From assembly GCA_002414125.1 (NCBI GenBank), contig DHYN01000052.1:1-5197 (forward strand): a DNA stretch of 5,197 bases, read 5' to 3'. Position 1 is the stretch's first letter; every line of letters starts with the position of its first letter. The stretch is from Ruminococcus sp. UBA5129. GTDB lineage: Bacteria > Bacillota > Clostridia > Oscillospirales > Ruminococcaceae. Below, piece after piece: positions 1 to 5,197 of the stretch. A program made the translations under genes and the position numbers. Below the pieces are notes generated by a model. The model saw only the letters and a program-made list of their open reading frames with translations, was not told where the DNA came from and ran no database searches.

Positions 1-33
1 GCACACAATTCCTATGTGGACAGGTTCTGAATT

Positions 34-1197
34 TTACTTGTAAAGAACTCTGACTCTGATAACTCCGTCAACAGCATTGATCTTGCCCTCGACGGAAGCG
101 GAGATATCACCTGTAACGTCAAGCATTGTGTAAGCGAAATCCTTTTTGCTGGCGTTTACCATGTTTTCGATGTTAATGCCCTCATTGCCCACAGCCGTTG
201 TGATCGAAGCGATCGTTGTAGGAACATTTTTGTGGATAATACAGATCTTTGTACCTACAGCGTTCATTGAAGCGTTGGGGAGATTTACGCTGTTTTTAAT
301 ATTTCCGTTTTCGATGTAGTCGATAAGCTCTTCTGCCGCCATAACAGCACAGTTGTCTTCGCTCTCGGGAGTTGAAGCTCCAAGGTGCGGGAGAACGATA
401 ACGTCGTCAACGCCGAGAACAACATCGTCAGCGAAGTCTGTAACGTACTTAGCGACCTTGCCGTCAGCAATAGCCTTTACAACAGCCTCGCTGTTGATGA
501 GCTCGCCTCTTGCAAGGTTGATGAGACGAACGCCGTCCTTCATCATTTCGATCTGAGCGGTGTCGATCGTATTCTTTGTAGCAGGAGTGTAGGGCATGTG
601 GATAGTGATGTAATCGCTCTCCTTGTAGATGTCGTTGATGTCGTTGACAACCTTAACGGAGCAGTCGAGATGGATAGCAGCGTTGATAGAGAGATAGGGA
701 TCGTATCCGATGACCTTCATGCCGAGTGCAAGAGCAGCATTTGCGATCTTTCCGCCGATAGCGCCGAGACCGATGATACCGAGAGTCTTTCCGAGAAGTT
801 CAGGACCTGCAAACTTAGACTTGCCGCCCTCAACAGTTTTGGGAGCATCCGGTGTACCCTTGAGAGAAGCAGCCCATGCAGCAGCCTCAGTGATCTTTCT
901 TGAAGAAAGGAGAAGTGCGCAGACTGCAAGCTCCTTAACGGCATTTGCGTTAGCGCCGGGAGTATTGAATACGCAGATACCCTCCTCAGCACATCTGTCA
1001 ACGGGGATATTGTTTACGCCTGCACCTGCACGAGCGATAGCAAGAAGATTGCTGCCGAACTCCATATCGTGCATCTTAGCGGAACGAACCATGATAGCAT
1101 CGGGATTTTCGGGAGCGTCAGCGATAGCGTACTTGCTCTTATCGAAAATATCAGTACCGATGCTTGAGATCTTGTTAAGAGTCTGAATATTAAACAT
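34..1197 (-). CDS. serA: D-3-phosphoglycerate dehydrogenase, short ACT-domain form
   Basis: Cytoplasmic enzyme of serine synthesis; it oxidises 3-phosphoglycerate to 3-phosphohydroxypyruvate with NAD. The 387-residue protein has a substrate-binding N-terminal part (RAGAGVNN at 56-63), a Rossmann NAD domain (GLGAIG at 143-148, and Asp166 in GYDPY, which favours NAD over NADP), catalytic Arg230 in NLARGE and His271 in PHLGAS. A C-terminal ACT domain spans about 316-387. It lacks the extra intervening domain of long SerA proteins, as in E. coli and many Clostridia. His322, Asn324 and Asn342 align with the E. coli serine-binding residues His344, Asn346 and Asn364, so serine feedback is plausible. 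The usual catalytic Glu in a DVFxxEP motif is not evident; the segment reads TDFADD (253-258). The start at 1197 is supported by AGAGGT 8 nt upstream. It is the last gene of the serC unit within the window, 16 nt after the membrane-protein gene. Only 33 nt follow its stop in the window and no convincing terminator is visible there. Confidence 0.96.
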   Translation of the reverse strand: MFNIQTLNKISSIGTDIFDKSKYAIADAPENPDAIMVRSAKMHDMEFGSNLLAIARAGAGVNNIPVDRCAEEGICVFNTPGANANAVKELAVCALLLSSRKITEAAAWAASLKGTPDAPKTVEGGKSKFAGPELLGKTLGIIGLGAIGGKIANAALALGMKVIGYDPYLSINAAIHLDCSVKVVNDINDIYKESDYITIHMPYTPATKNTIDTAQIEMMKDGVRLINLARGELINSEAVVKAIADGKVAKYVTDFADDVVLGVDDVIVLPHLGASTPESEDNCAVMAAEELIDYIENGNIKNSVNLPNASMNAVGTKICIIHKNVPTTIASITTAVGNEGINIENMVNASKKDFAYTMLDVTGDISASVEGKINAVDGVIRVRVLYK

Positions 1198-1213
1198 TAT
1201 GATTACCTCTTTC

Positions 1214-1663
1214 TTAAATTGAGATATAGTATGCGGTCAGCAGAACTGATACCGCAAGCAGCGCGATGCCTATGATAAGACATGCGCTCGTTTTCATCAC
1301 GGTCTGAGACATGGGGTGGTTTTCAAGGAAGCATTCCCTCGGAGAATCGCCGAAAAAGGAGATTGCCAGCTCTCCGCCTATGTCAAATTCGGGAAACTTT
1401 TCAAACATCATTTTGCTGATGTTCAGATGAAGCGGAGCAGTCCGTACGCATCCGCTCGAATTTGTAAATTCAACAACAGGAGTTACGATATCAAGAGCAG
1501 CATTTGCAGCCAAAGCCACGATATTACCGTGATTTTTTGCAGCCCTATGCGCCACTACCGTACCCGTGGCAAACTGACGATCCGAATACCTTGTTTTCTG
1601 TTCCCAGATCCCAAAAGCAGTCGTTATCAGACCGAAGACGAAGAATACGATTATTACGGGCAT
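1214..1663 (-). CDS. Small two-TM membrane protein, DUF3592-like
   Basis: Function unknown. The 149-residue protein has a hydrophobic segment at about 2-20, a soluble middle of about 100 residues, and a second hydrophobic segment at about 125-147. The middle has the pattern I associate with DUF3592 proteins: a TGTVV strand (33-37), a PVVEFT strand (62-67), then FDIGGELAISFFGD (93-106) near the end. This family assignment is by eye. The cluster of Lys/Arg just after the first membrane segment and the uncharged N-terminus would place the middle domain in the cytoplasm by the positive-inside rule, but this is weak. The ATG is 3 nt after the serC stop (TGA-TCT-ATG), and the only purine-rich ribosome-binding stretch (GAGGAAGAG) lies inside the serC end, rather far upstream, so translation is probably coupled to serC. 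serA follows after 16 nt. The position implies co-transcription with serine synthesis genes, but nothing in the protein shows an enzymatic or transport role. Confidence 0.85.
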   Translation of the reverse strand: MPVIIVFFVFGLITTAFGIWEQKTRYSDRQFATGTVVAHRAAKNHGNIVALAANAALDIVTPVVEFTNSSGCVRTAPLHLNISKMMFEKFPEFDIGGELAISFFGDSPRECFLENHPMSQTVMKTSACLIIGIALLAVSVLLTAYYISI

Positions 1664-1666
1664 AGA

Positions 1667-2752
1667 TCAAGCGTTCTCTTCCTCAAACTTCTTCATAAAT
1701 GCAACGAGAGCCTCAACGCCCTCGATAGGCATAGCGTTGTAGATAGAAGCTCTCATACCGCCTACAGTTCTGTGACCCTTGAGGTTTACGAGACCTGCTG
1801 CAGTAGCTTCCTTAACGAACTTAGCGTCGAGCTCATCATTGCCTGTAACGAACGGAACATTCATGAGTGAACGATCCTTCTTCTCAACAGTGCCCTTGAA
1901 CATCTTGCTGTTGTCGAGGAAATCGTAGAGGATAGCAGCCTTTTTCTCGTTGATAGCCTTCATTCCCTCGAGACCGCCATTCTTCTTGATCCACTTGAAT
2001 ACCTTGCCGCAGATGTAGATGCCGTATGTAGGAGGAGTATTGTAGAGAGACTCGTTATCAGCCTGAACCTTCCAGTCGCACATTGTAGGAGTAGCCTTGA
2101 ATGCAGGACCGTCAGCGATAAGATCCTCACGAACGATGATGATCTGAACGCCGGACGGACCAACGTTCTTCTGAACGCCGCCGTAGATAACGCCGTACTT
2201 GCTGACATCAACAGGCTCAGAAAGGAAGCATGAGGAAACATCAGCTACAAGCTCCTTGCCCTTTGTGTTGGGGAGCTCCCAGAACTTTGTACCATAGATA
2301 GTGTTGTTCTCGCAGATGTAAACGTAGTCTGCATCCTCAGGGATATCGAGATCGGAGCAATCGGGAATATATGAGAAGGTCTTGTCGGCGGATGAAGCGA
2401 CTCTTACGACCTCACCGTACTTTTCAGCCTCGGAAGCAGCCTTCTTAGCCCACTGACCTGTGATGATGTAAGCAGCCTTGCCGTTCTTCATGAGGTTCAT
2501 GGGGACTTCTGCGAACACGAGAGAAGCTCCGCCCTGAACGAAGATGACCTTGTAGTTGTCGGGGATATTCATAAGGTCGCGGAGATCCTTCTCTGCTTCC
2601 TTGATAATGCTGTCATAAACCTTTGAACGGTGGGACATCTCCATTACGGACATTCCACAGCCCTGATAATCCATCATTTCCTCTGCTGCTTCCTTGAGGA
2701 CTTCCTCAGGGAGCACTGCAGGACCTGCGCTGAAGTTATAAACTCTGCTCAT
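1667..2752 (-). CDS. serC: Phosphoserine aminotransferase
   Basis: PLP enzyme of serine synthesis; it converts 3-phosphohydroxypyruvate plus glutamate to O-phosphoserine and 2-oxoglutarate in the cytoplasm. Homologues can also act in the DXP-dependent vitamin B6 route. The 361-residue product matches the family length (about 360). Visible motifs: the N-terminal NFSAGPAVLP (6-15), substrate-phosphate His41-Arg42 in MSHRSK, GGAS (74-77) and Trp101 at the cofactor site, Asp171 in VADVSS for the pyridine nitrogen, the Schiff-base Lys195 in GGVQKNVGPSG, and GHRTVGGMRASIYNA (326-340) near the C-terminus. The ATG at 2752 is chosen because the conserved N-terminus begins there, GGAGG lies 8 nt upstream, and the promoter at 2811-2839 would otherwise fall inside the gene. 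It is the first gene of the unit that continues to the membrane protein and serA. Codon use is regular, consistent with a well-expressed housekeeping gene. Confidence 0.97.
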   Translation of the reverse strand: MSRVYNFSAGPAVLPEEVLKEAAEEMMDYQGCGMSVMEMSHRSKVYDSIIKEAEKDLRDLMNIPDNYKVIFVQGGASLVFAEVPMNLMKNGKAAYIITGQWAKKAASEAEKYGEVVRVASSADKTFSYIPDCSDLDIPEDADYVYICENNTIYGTKFWELPNTKGKELVADVSSCFLSEPVDVSKYGVIYGGVQKNVGPSGVQIIIVREDLIADGPAFKATPTMCDWKVQADNESLYNTPPTYGIYICGKVFKWIKKNGGLEGMKAINEKKAAILYDFLDNSKMFKGTVEKKDRSLMNVPFVTGNDELDAKFVKEATAAGLVNLKGHRTVGGMRASIYNAMPIEGVEALVAFMKKFEEENA

Positions 2753-2760
2753 TTTAAAAA

Positions 2761-2765
2761 CCTCC
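2761..2765 (-). promoter_or_regulatory. serC ribosome binding site
   Basis: GGAGG on the minus strand, separated from the ATG at 2752 by 8 nt of A/T. This is a near-ideal Shine-Dalgarno spacing and fixes the serC start against the longer open frame that begins at 2938. Confidence 0.9.
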
Positions 2766-2810
2766 AAAAATAATTTATGCAAAGAAATAATCTTTTGCCA
2801 TACGCTTATA

Positions 2811-2839
2811 ATTATACTACTTTTAACGTGATAAGTCAA
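2811..2839 (-). promoter_or_regulatory. Sigma-A type promoter of the serC operon
   Basis: On the minus strand, TTGACT (2839-2834) is followed by a 17-nt spacer and TATAAT (2816-2811). This is 11 of 12 matches to the housekeeping consensus with ideal spacing. The expected start is near 2804, giving a leader of about 50 nt. That leader is too short for a T-box or another large riboswitch, so any serine control at the RNA level would have to be compact. Two A-tracts lie upstream and may strengthen it. Confidence 0.87.
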
Positions 2840-2851
2840 TATATAGCGGGC

Positions 2852-2878
2852 TTTTTTTGTAATAATTGCACTTTTTTT
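2852..2878. other. Two phased A/T tracts upstream of the serC promoter
   Basis: Seven-base T runs on the plus strand at 2852-2858 and 2872-2878 have centres 20 bp apart, close to two helical turns. Relative to the predicted serC start they sit at about -48 to -54 and -68 to -74. This arrangement fits DNA bending or an UP-element-like contact for RNA polymerase. Neither run follows a GC-rich stem on either strand, so they are not read as terminators. Confidence 0.4.
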
Positions 2879-2883
2879 CGATA

Positions 2884-2933
2884 TACGGCTCTCCGAACCG
2901 TAAACCAAAGGTAACGCGGAGGTTTCTTCACGG
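2884..2933. other. GC-richer segment with mutually exclusive hairpins
   Basis: Between the two divergent promoters lies a segment richer in G+C than its surroundings. TACGG (2884-2888) can pair with CCGTA (2898-2902); on the minus strand this extends to 7 pairs including one G-U, around a 5-nt loop. Alternatively CCGT (2898-2901) plus AAACC (2902-2906) can pair with GGTTT (2921-2925) and ACGG (2930-2933), leaving a bulge. CTCCG (2891-2895) is also complementary to CGGAG (2917-2921). By the predicted promoters it is not part of either main transcript. No function is assigned; chance pairing is possible. Confidence 0.3.
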
Positions 2934-2971
2934 TGCAAATTGGATAAAATATATTATTTGTTTACTGATAA

Positions 2972-3014
2972 TTTACAGAGTGATCCGCCTTTTTACGCCG
3001 TTTCACATTGTAAA
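2972..3014. repeat. Imperfect inverted repeat over the glucanase -35 region
   Basis: The arms TTTACAgaGTGA (2972-2983) and TCACatTGTAAA (3003-3014) match at 10 of 12 positions as inverted copies, with 19 nt between them. Arm centres are 31 bp apart, about three helical turns, so both lie on the same face of the helix. The right arm covers the -35 hexamer of the glucanase promoter. This is where a repressor or other regulator could act, but the binding protein is unknown and no regulator gene is in the window. Confidence 0.5.
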
Positions 3015-3036
3015 GCTTGAGCAAAGATGTTATAAT
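3008..3036 (+). promoter_or_regulatory. Sigma-A type promoter of the glucanase gene
   Basis: TTGTAA (3008-3013), a 17-nt spacer, then TATAAT (3031-3036). A second overlapping TATAAT follows at 3036-3041 but has no -35 at a proper distance. Transcription would start near 3043-3046, giving a leader of about 46-49 nt. The -35 is the weaker element (4 of 6), which fits a regulated promoter, and it is overlapped by the inverted repeat. Confidence 0.72.
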
Positions 3037-3062
3037 ATAATGGATTGTTTATTAAAGATTTA

Positions 3063-3081
3063 AGGCAACACCGCACGAAAG
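3063..3081 (+). repeat. Short repeat, copy 1 (before the glucanase gene)
   Basis: AGGCAACACCGCAC followed by GAAAG. It matches the copy at 5172-5189 at 13 of 14 core positions, with one extra G before AAAG. It lies in the predicted leader and its final bases run into the ribosome binding site. Confidence 0.6.
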
Positions 3082-3084
3082 GAG
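3078..3084 (+). promoter_or_regulatory. Glucanase ribosome binding site
   Basis: AAAGGAG located 7 nt before the ATG at 3092. It supports that start, which is also the residue at the head of a normal lipoprotein signal peptide. Confidence 0.88.
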
Positions 3085-3091
3085 CATCAGG

Positions 3092-5164
3092 ATGTATAAA
3101 AAAATCACCGCACTCCTCGCCTGTGCAGCAGTTACGCTCTCCGCTGCATCAGGCTGTTCAAAAAAGAATGAAACATCCGCAAAACCACACGTCAGCAACG
3201 ATGAAATGAGCTTCGATGAGGATTGGAACATCCCCGACAAAACAGACGCTTTGTCTTCGGAAGATCAGACGGAGAACCCTGCCGAAGCTGTCACCGAACA
3301 CGTCAGCCCGACCGTTACGGTCACATCAAGACTCGGCGCTCAGACAACTCCCGATGTCACGCTCGGAAGAAGCGACGGCTCGAACACCGTCAAGCTGCCG
3401 CTTTCCGACTTCATTCAGGACGGCGATATCATAGAAAGCTTCACGTTCATCATATATTCGGATGACGGAAAAAACATCGGCACTTTCAAGGGCGGATGCG
3501 GAATATCGGTCACAAAGGACTGCCCGTCCGGAAAGGACGGCTGGTATCAATGTCCCGATTTTACCGCGCCTACTCAAGGGACTTACGGCGAGATCACCTG
3601 GACAGTTCCTGCCGAGCTTCGAGAATATATATCCTCCGGAGGTGATATAATGTTCGGCTACTGGTGGGGAAACGCCTCAAGCATCCGCCTCGATACGGCA
3701 GTCTGCACCTACACGCGTACTGCAAATATACCGTGTGACGGTTCGACATCTGTCAATGTGGGAAAATCAGTCTCCTACAGCGACGCTGATAACAAGGTCG
3801 GCTTCGCTGTCTCGGAAGCCGTTCCTGACGGAAATATCCCTACCTCAGTTACATTCGACATCAGCTCTCAGGGGTCGCTCGGCAAGTTCACGGGAGCTTT
3901 CTCGGTAGGAAGCTATCAGTCTCAGGACATAGCCGTTTTCACGGACAGCCCGAATGTTACGCTCACCTGGATCCTTCCCGAGGAGGCTAAGGCAGAAGCC
4001 GCCCGCAGCGAGCAGATCGAGCTCGGATACTGGTGGAGCGAGCAGAACAGCATCACCCTCAATTCAGCCACGGTCAACTACGCCTACGGAAAAGCCTCCC
4101 CTGCTGCGGAAACTCCTTCCGCACAGCTCCCGACAGCAGATTCCAACGACACTCCGACAAGCGATCTCAGAAGCGCAAAGGAGCTCGTCAATGCGATAAA
4201 TGTCGGCTGGTGTCTCGGAAATACTCTCGACTGCTACGACTATTCAAGCTGGACGACCGATGCCGAGACTGCATGGGGAAATGTTCGCACCACTAAGGCA
4301 ATGATAGATTCCGTAAAAGCTAAAGGCTTCAATTCGATAAGAATACCCGTTACATGGGGTGAGCATATGAACGGAAACACGATCGACACGGCTTGGATGA
4401 AGCGCGTGAAAGAGGTCGTGGATTACGCTTACGGAAACGGCATGATCGTCATCCTCAACATGCACCATGACGACTATACATGGTTCGTACCGAACGAATC
4501 TCAGTACGCTGCAAACAGCGCTAAGCTATGCGCGATCTGGACACAGATCTCCGCCGAATTCAAGGACTACGGCGATCGTCTCCTCTTCGAAGGCATGAAC
4601 GAGCCACGTACCGTCGGAACATCGGCAGAATGGAACGGAGGTACTGCTCCCGAGCGCGCCGTAATAAACAAATACGAACAGGATTTCGTCAATACGGTAA
4701 GAGCCTCGGGCGGAAACAACTCCGATCGCACTCTTATCGTTACAACATATGCCGCTTCGGCTGTCGATTCGGCTATAAACGATGTTGTTATTCCGAACGA
4801 CAAAAATATCATACTCTCACTCCACTACTACGCTCCGTGGAAGTTCTCGGTCGGCGAGAGCACCGCTTTCGGAGCTTCCGAAAAGGCTGAGCTTGATACG
4901 AAATTCTCACAGCTAAAGTCAAAGTTTGTCGATAAGGGCATAAACGTCATCATCGGCGAATTCGGCTGCGTAAAAGCCGCCTCCGACGACGTCAGAGCGC
5001 AGTACTACGAATACTATATCAAATCGGCTAAGGCTAACGGTCTCAAGTGCTTCATCTGGGACAACGGGGTGCTGAACGGTGACGATACATACGGTCTATT
5101 CGACCGAGAGAAGCTCACGTGGAACGATACTATCATCAATGCAGTCATGAACGCTTCAAAGTAA
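3092..5164 (+). CDS. Lipoprotein GH5 endo-glucanase with two N-terminal binding-type modules
   Basis: Secreted beta-glycanase, probably an endo-glucanase acting on cellulose-type, mixed-linkage or xyloglucan chains. The 690 residues read: lipoprotein signal peptide (1-21, lipobox SAASGC with Cys22); an acidic Ser/Thr-rich tether (about 23-85); two related modules (about 86-210 and 219-332); a Pro/Ser/Thr linker (about 334-358); and a GH5 TIM barrel (about 362-688). The barrel shows GWCLGNTLD (372-380), Arg417 in SIRIPVTW, His458-His459 in NMHHD, the acid/base Glu504 in MNEP, His578 and Tyr580 in LHYYAP, the nucleophile Glu623 in GEFG, and Trp656 in FIWDNG. The GNTLD opening and the ETAWGN block suggest subfamily GH5_4, common in Ruminococcus; exact substrate cannot be read from sequence. 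There is no dockerin or sortase signal, so it is probably anchored in the cell membrane by its lipid. It has its own promoter and is divergent from serC. It appears intact and monocistronic as far as the window shows. Confidence 0.95.
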   Translation: MYKKITALLACAAVTLSAASGCSKKNETSAKPHVSNDEMSFDEDWNIPDKTDALSSEDQTENPAEAVTEHVSPTVTVTSRLGAQTTPDVTLGRSDGSNTVKLPLSDFIQDGDIIESFTFIIYSDDGKNIGTFKGGCGISVTKDCPSGKDGWYQCPDFTAPTQGTYGEITWTVPAELREYISSGGDIMFGYWWGNASSIRLDTAVCTYTRTANIPCDGSTSVNVGKSVSYSDADNKVGFAVSEAVPDGNIPTSVTFDISSQGSLGKFTGAFSVGSYQSQDIAVFTDSPNVTLTWILPEEAKAEAARSEQIELGYWWSEQNSITLNSATVNYAYGKASPAAETPSAQLPTADSNDTPTSDLRSAKELVNAINVGWCLGNTLDCYDYSSWTTDAETAWGNVRTTKAMIDSVKAKGFNSIRIPVTWGEHMNGNTIDTAWMKRVKEVVDYAYGNGMIVILNMHHDDYTWFVPNESQYAANSAKLCAIWTQISAEFKDYGDRLLFEGMNEPRTVGTSAEWNGGTAPERAVINKYEQDFVNTVRASGGNNSDRTLIVTTYAASAVDSAINDVVIPNDKNIILSLHYYAPWKFSVGESTAFGASEKAELDTKFSQLKSKFVDKGINVIIGEFGCVKAASDDVRAQYYEYYIKSAKANGLKCFIWDNGVLNGDDTYGLFDREKLTWNDTIINAVMNASK
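3347..4087 (+). repeat. Tandem protein modules in the glucanase (residues about 86-332)
   Basis: Two divergent copies of one beta-rich module. Shared landmarks in order: a VTLG or VNVG start, SFTF or SVTF strand (116-119 and 252-255), GTFKGG or GKFTGA (130-135 and 264-269), ITWTVP or LTWILP (168-173 and 291-296), and GYWW (189-192 and 312-315) followed by SIRL or SITL. The conserved aromatic cluster is the kind of surface that binds sugar chains. Ruminococcal GH5_4 enzymes are known to carry modules such as CBM80, and these may be related, but I cannot confirm the family. Copy 1 and its edge carry five cysteines (136, 144, 154, 205, 215); copy 2 has none. The copies are too divergent for a recent duplication. 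Confidence 0.65.
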
Positions 5165-5171
5165 CAAATAC

Positions 5172-5189
5172 AGGCAGCACCGCACAAAG
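5172..5189 (+). repeat. Short repeat, copy 2 (after the glucanase gene)
   Basis: AGGCAGCACCGCAC followed by AAAG, beginning 7 nt after the glucanase stop codon and in the same orientation as the copy at 3063-3081. The remaining 8 nt of the window show nothing further, so it cannot be told whether this is the edge of a larger element or part of a terminator stem. Confidence 0.6.
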
Positions 5190-5197
5190 TCCGTCTT

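Noticed and set aside
1..33. Terminator hairpin downstream of serA
   Set aside because: Only a 4-bp CACA/TGTG pairing without a U-tract is visible, and the window ends there.
385..1186. Long plus-strand open frames opposite serA
   Set aside because: They are antisense shadows of a well-supported conserved gene; the translations show biased composition and no recognisable motifs.
1316..1870. 184-residue plus-strand open frame across the membrane gene and the serC end
   Set aside because: It is antisense to two tightly packed genes, with no recognisable domain or credible start signal.
2753..2810. T-box or other riboswitch ahead of serC
   Set aside because: The predicted leader is only about 50 nt, AT-rich, and has no stem or T-box-like sequence.
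2840..2880. T runs preceded by GCGGGC as a possible rho-independent terminator
   Set aside because: No complementary GCCCGC arm lies upstream on the plus strand, and no gene ends nearby on either strand.
2753..2938. N-terminal extension of the serC reading frame by 62 residues
   Set aside because: The conserved SerC N-terminus begins at 2752 with an ideal ribosome binding site, and the serC promoter lies inside the extension.
2866..3063. 65-residue plus-strand open frame with a TTG start and a hydrophobic middle
   Set aside because: It has no clear ribosome binding site, covers the glucanase promoter and the inverted repeat, and looks like chance reading of AT-rich intergenic DNA.
5110..5164. 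Dockerin or cell-wall sorting signal at the glucanase C-terminus
   Set aside because: The protein ends at the natural edge of the GH5 domain, with no calcium-loop repeats and no LPXTG-type motif.

Overview
The window looks like chromosome from a plant-fibre-degrading anaerobic Clostridia bacterium, most likely a Ruminococcus-type member of the Oscillospiraceae from a rumen or gut. This is inferred from the short ACT-domain form of SerA, the Firmicutes-type SerC, the strong AGGAG-like ribosome binding sites, the consensus sigma-70/sigma-A promoters in AT-rich spacers, and a multidomain GH5 (subfamily 4-like) glucanase. No database search was possible, so the genus is a suggestion.

Left part, minus strand (34-2752): a compact three-gene unit serC - small membrane protein - serA. 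SerA oxidises 3-phosphoglycerate to 3-phosphohydroxypyruvate and SerC transaminates it to O-phosphoserine, so the unit carries the first two steps of serine synthesis. No phosphoserine phosphatase gene is in the window. Between them, separated by only 3 and 16 nt, is an uncharacterised 149-residue protein with two membrane segments, resembling DUF3592 proteins. A near-perfect promoter (TTGACT, 17 nt, TATAAT) lies upstream of serC. It shows that serC starts at 2752 and that the open frame running on to 2938 is not coding.

Middle (2753-3091): a 339-nt divergent intergenic region with the serC promoter and two phased A-tracts on one side. On the other side are the glucanase promoter (TTGTAA, 17 nt, TATAAT) and an imperfect 12-nt inverted repeat that overlaps its -35 box. 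Between them is a short, more GC-rich segment able to form alternative hairpins.

Right part, plus strand (3092-5164): a 690-residue secreted lipoprotein glucanase. It has a lipobox signal peptide, an acidic Ser/Thr-rich tether, two divergent copies of a beta-rich module sharing a YWW motif (probably carbohydrate binding), a Pro/Ser/Thr linker, and a C-terminal GH5 catalytic domain with both catalytic glutamates. It has no dockerin, so it is probably displayed on the cell membrane rather than in a cellulosome. A short sequence, AGGCARCACCGCAC plus AAAG, occurs just before its ribosome binding site and again just after its stop codon.

Most of the window is ordinary metabolism plus one accessory carbohydrate enzyme. 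I see no phage, CRISPR, tRNA, rRNA or transposase gene and no clear novel system. The points most worth checking are the membrane gene inside the serine operon, the operator-like dyad, the flanking short repeats and the unassigned tandem modules.
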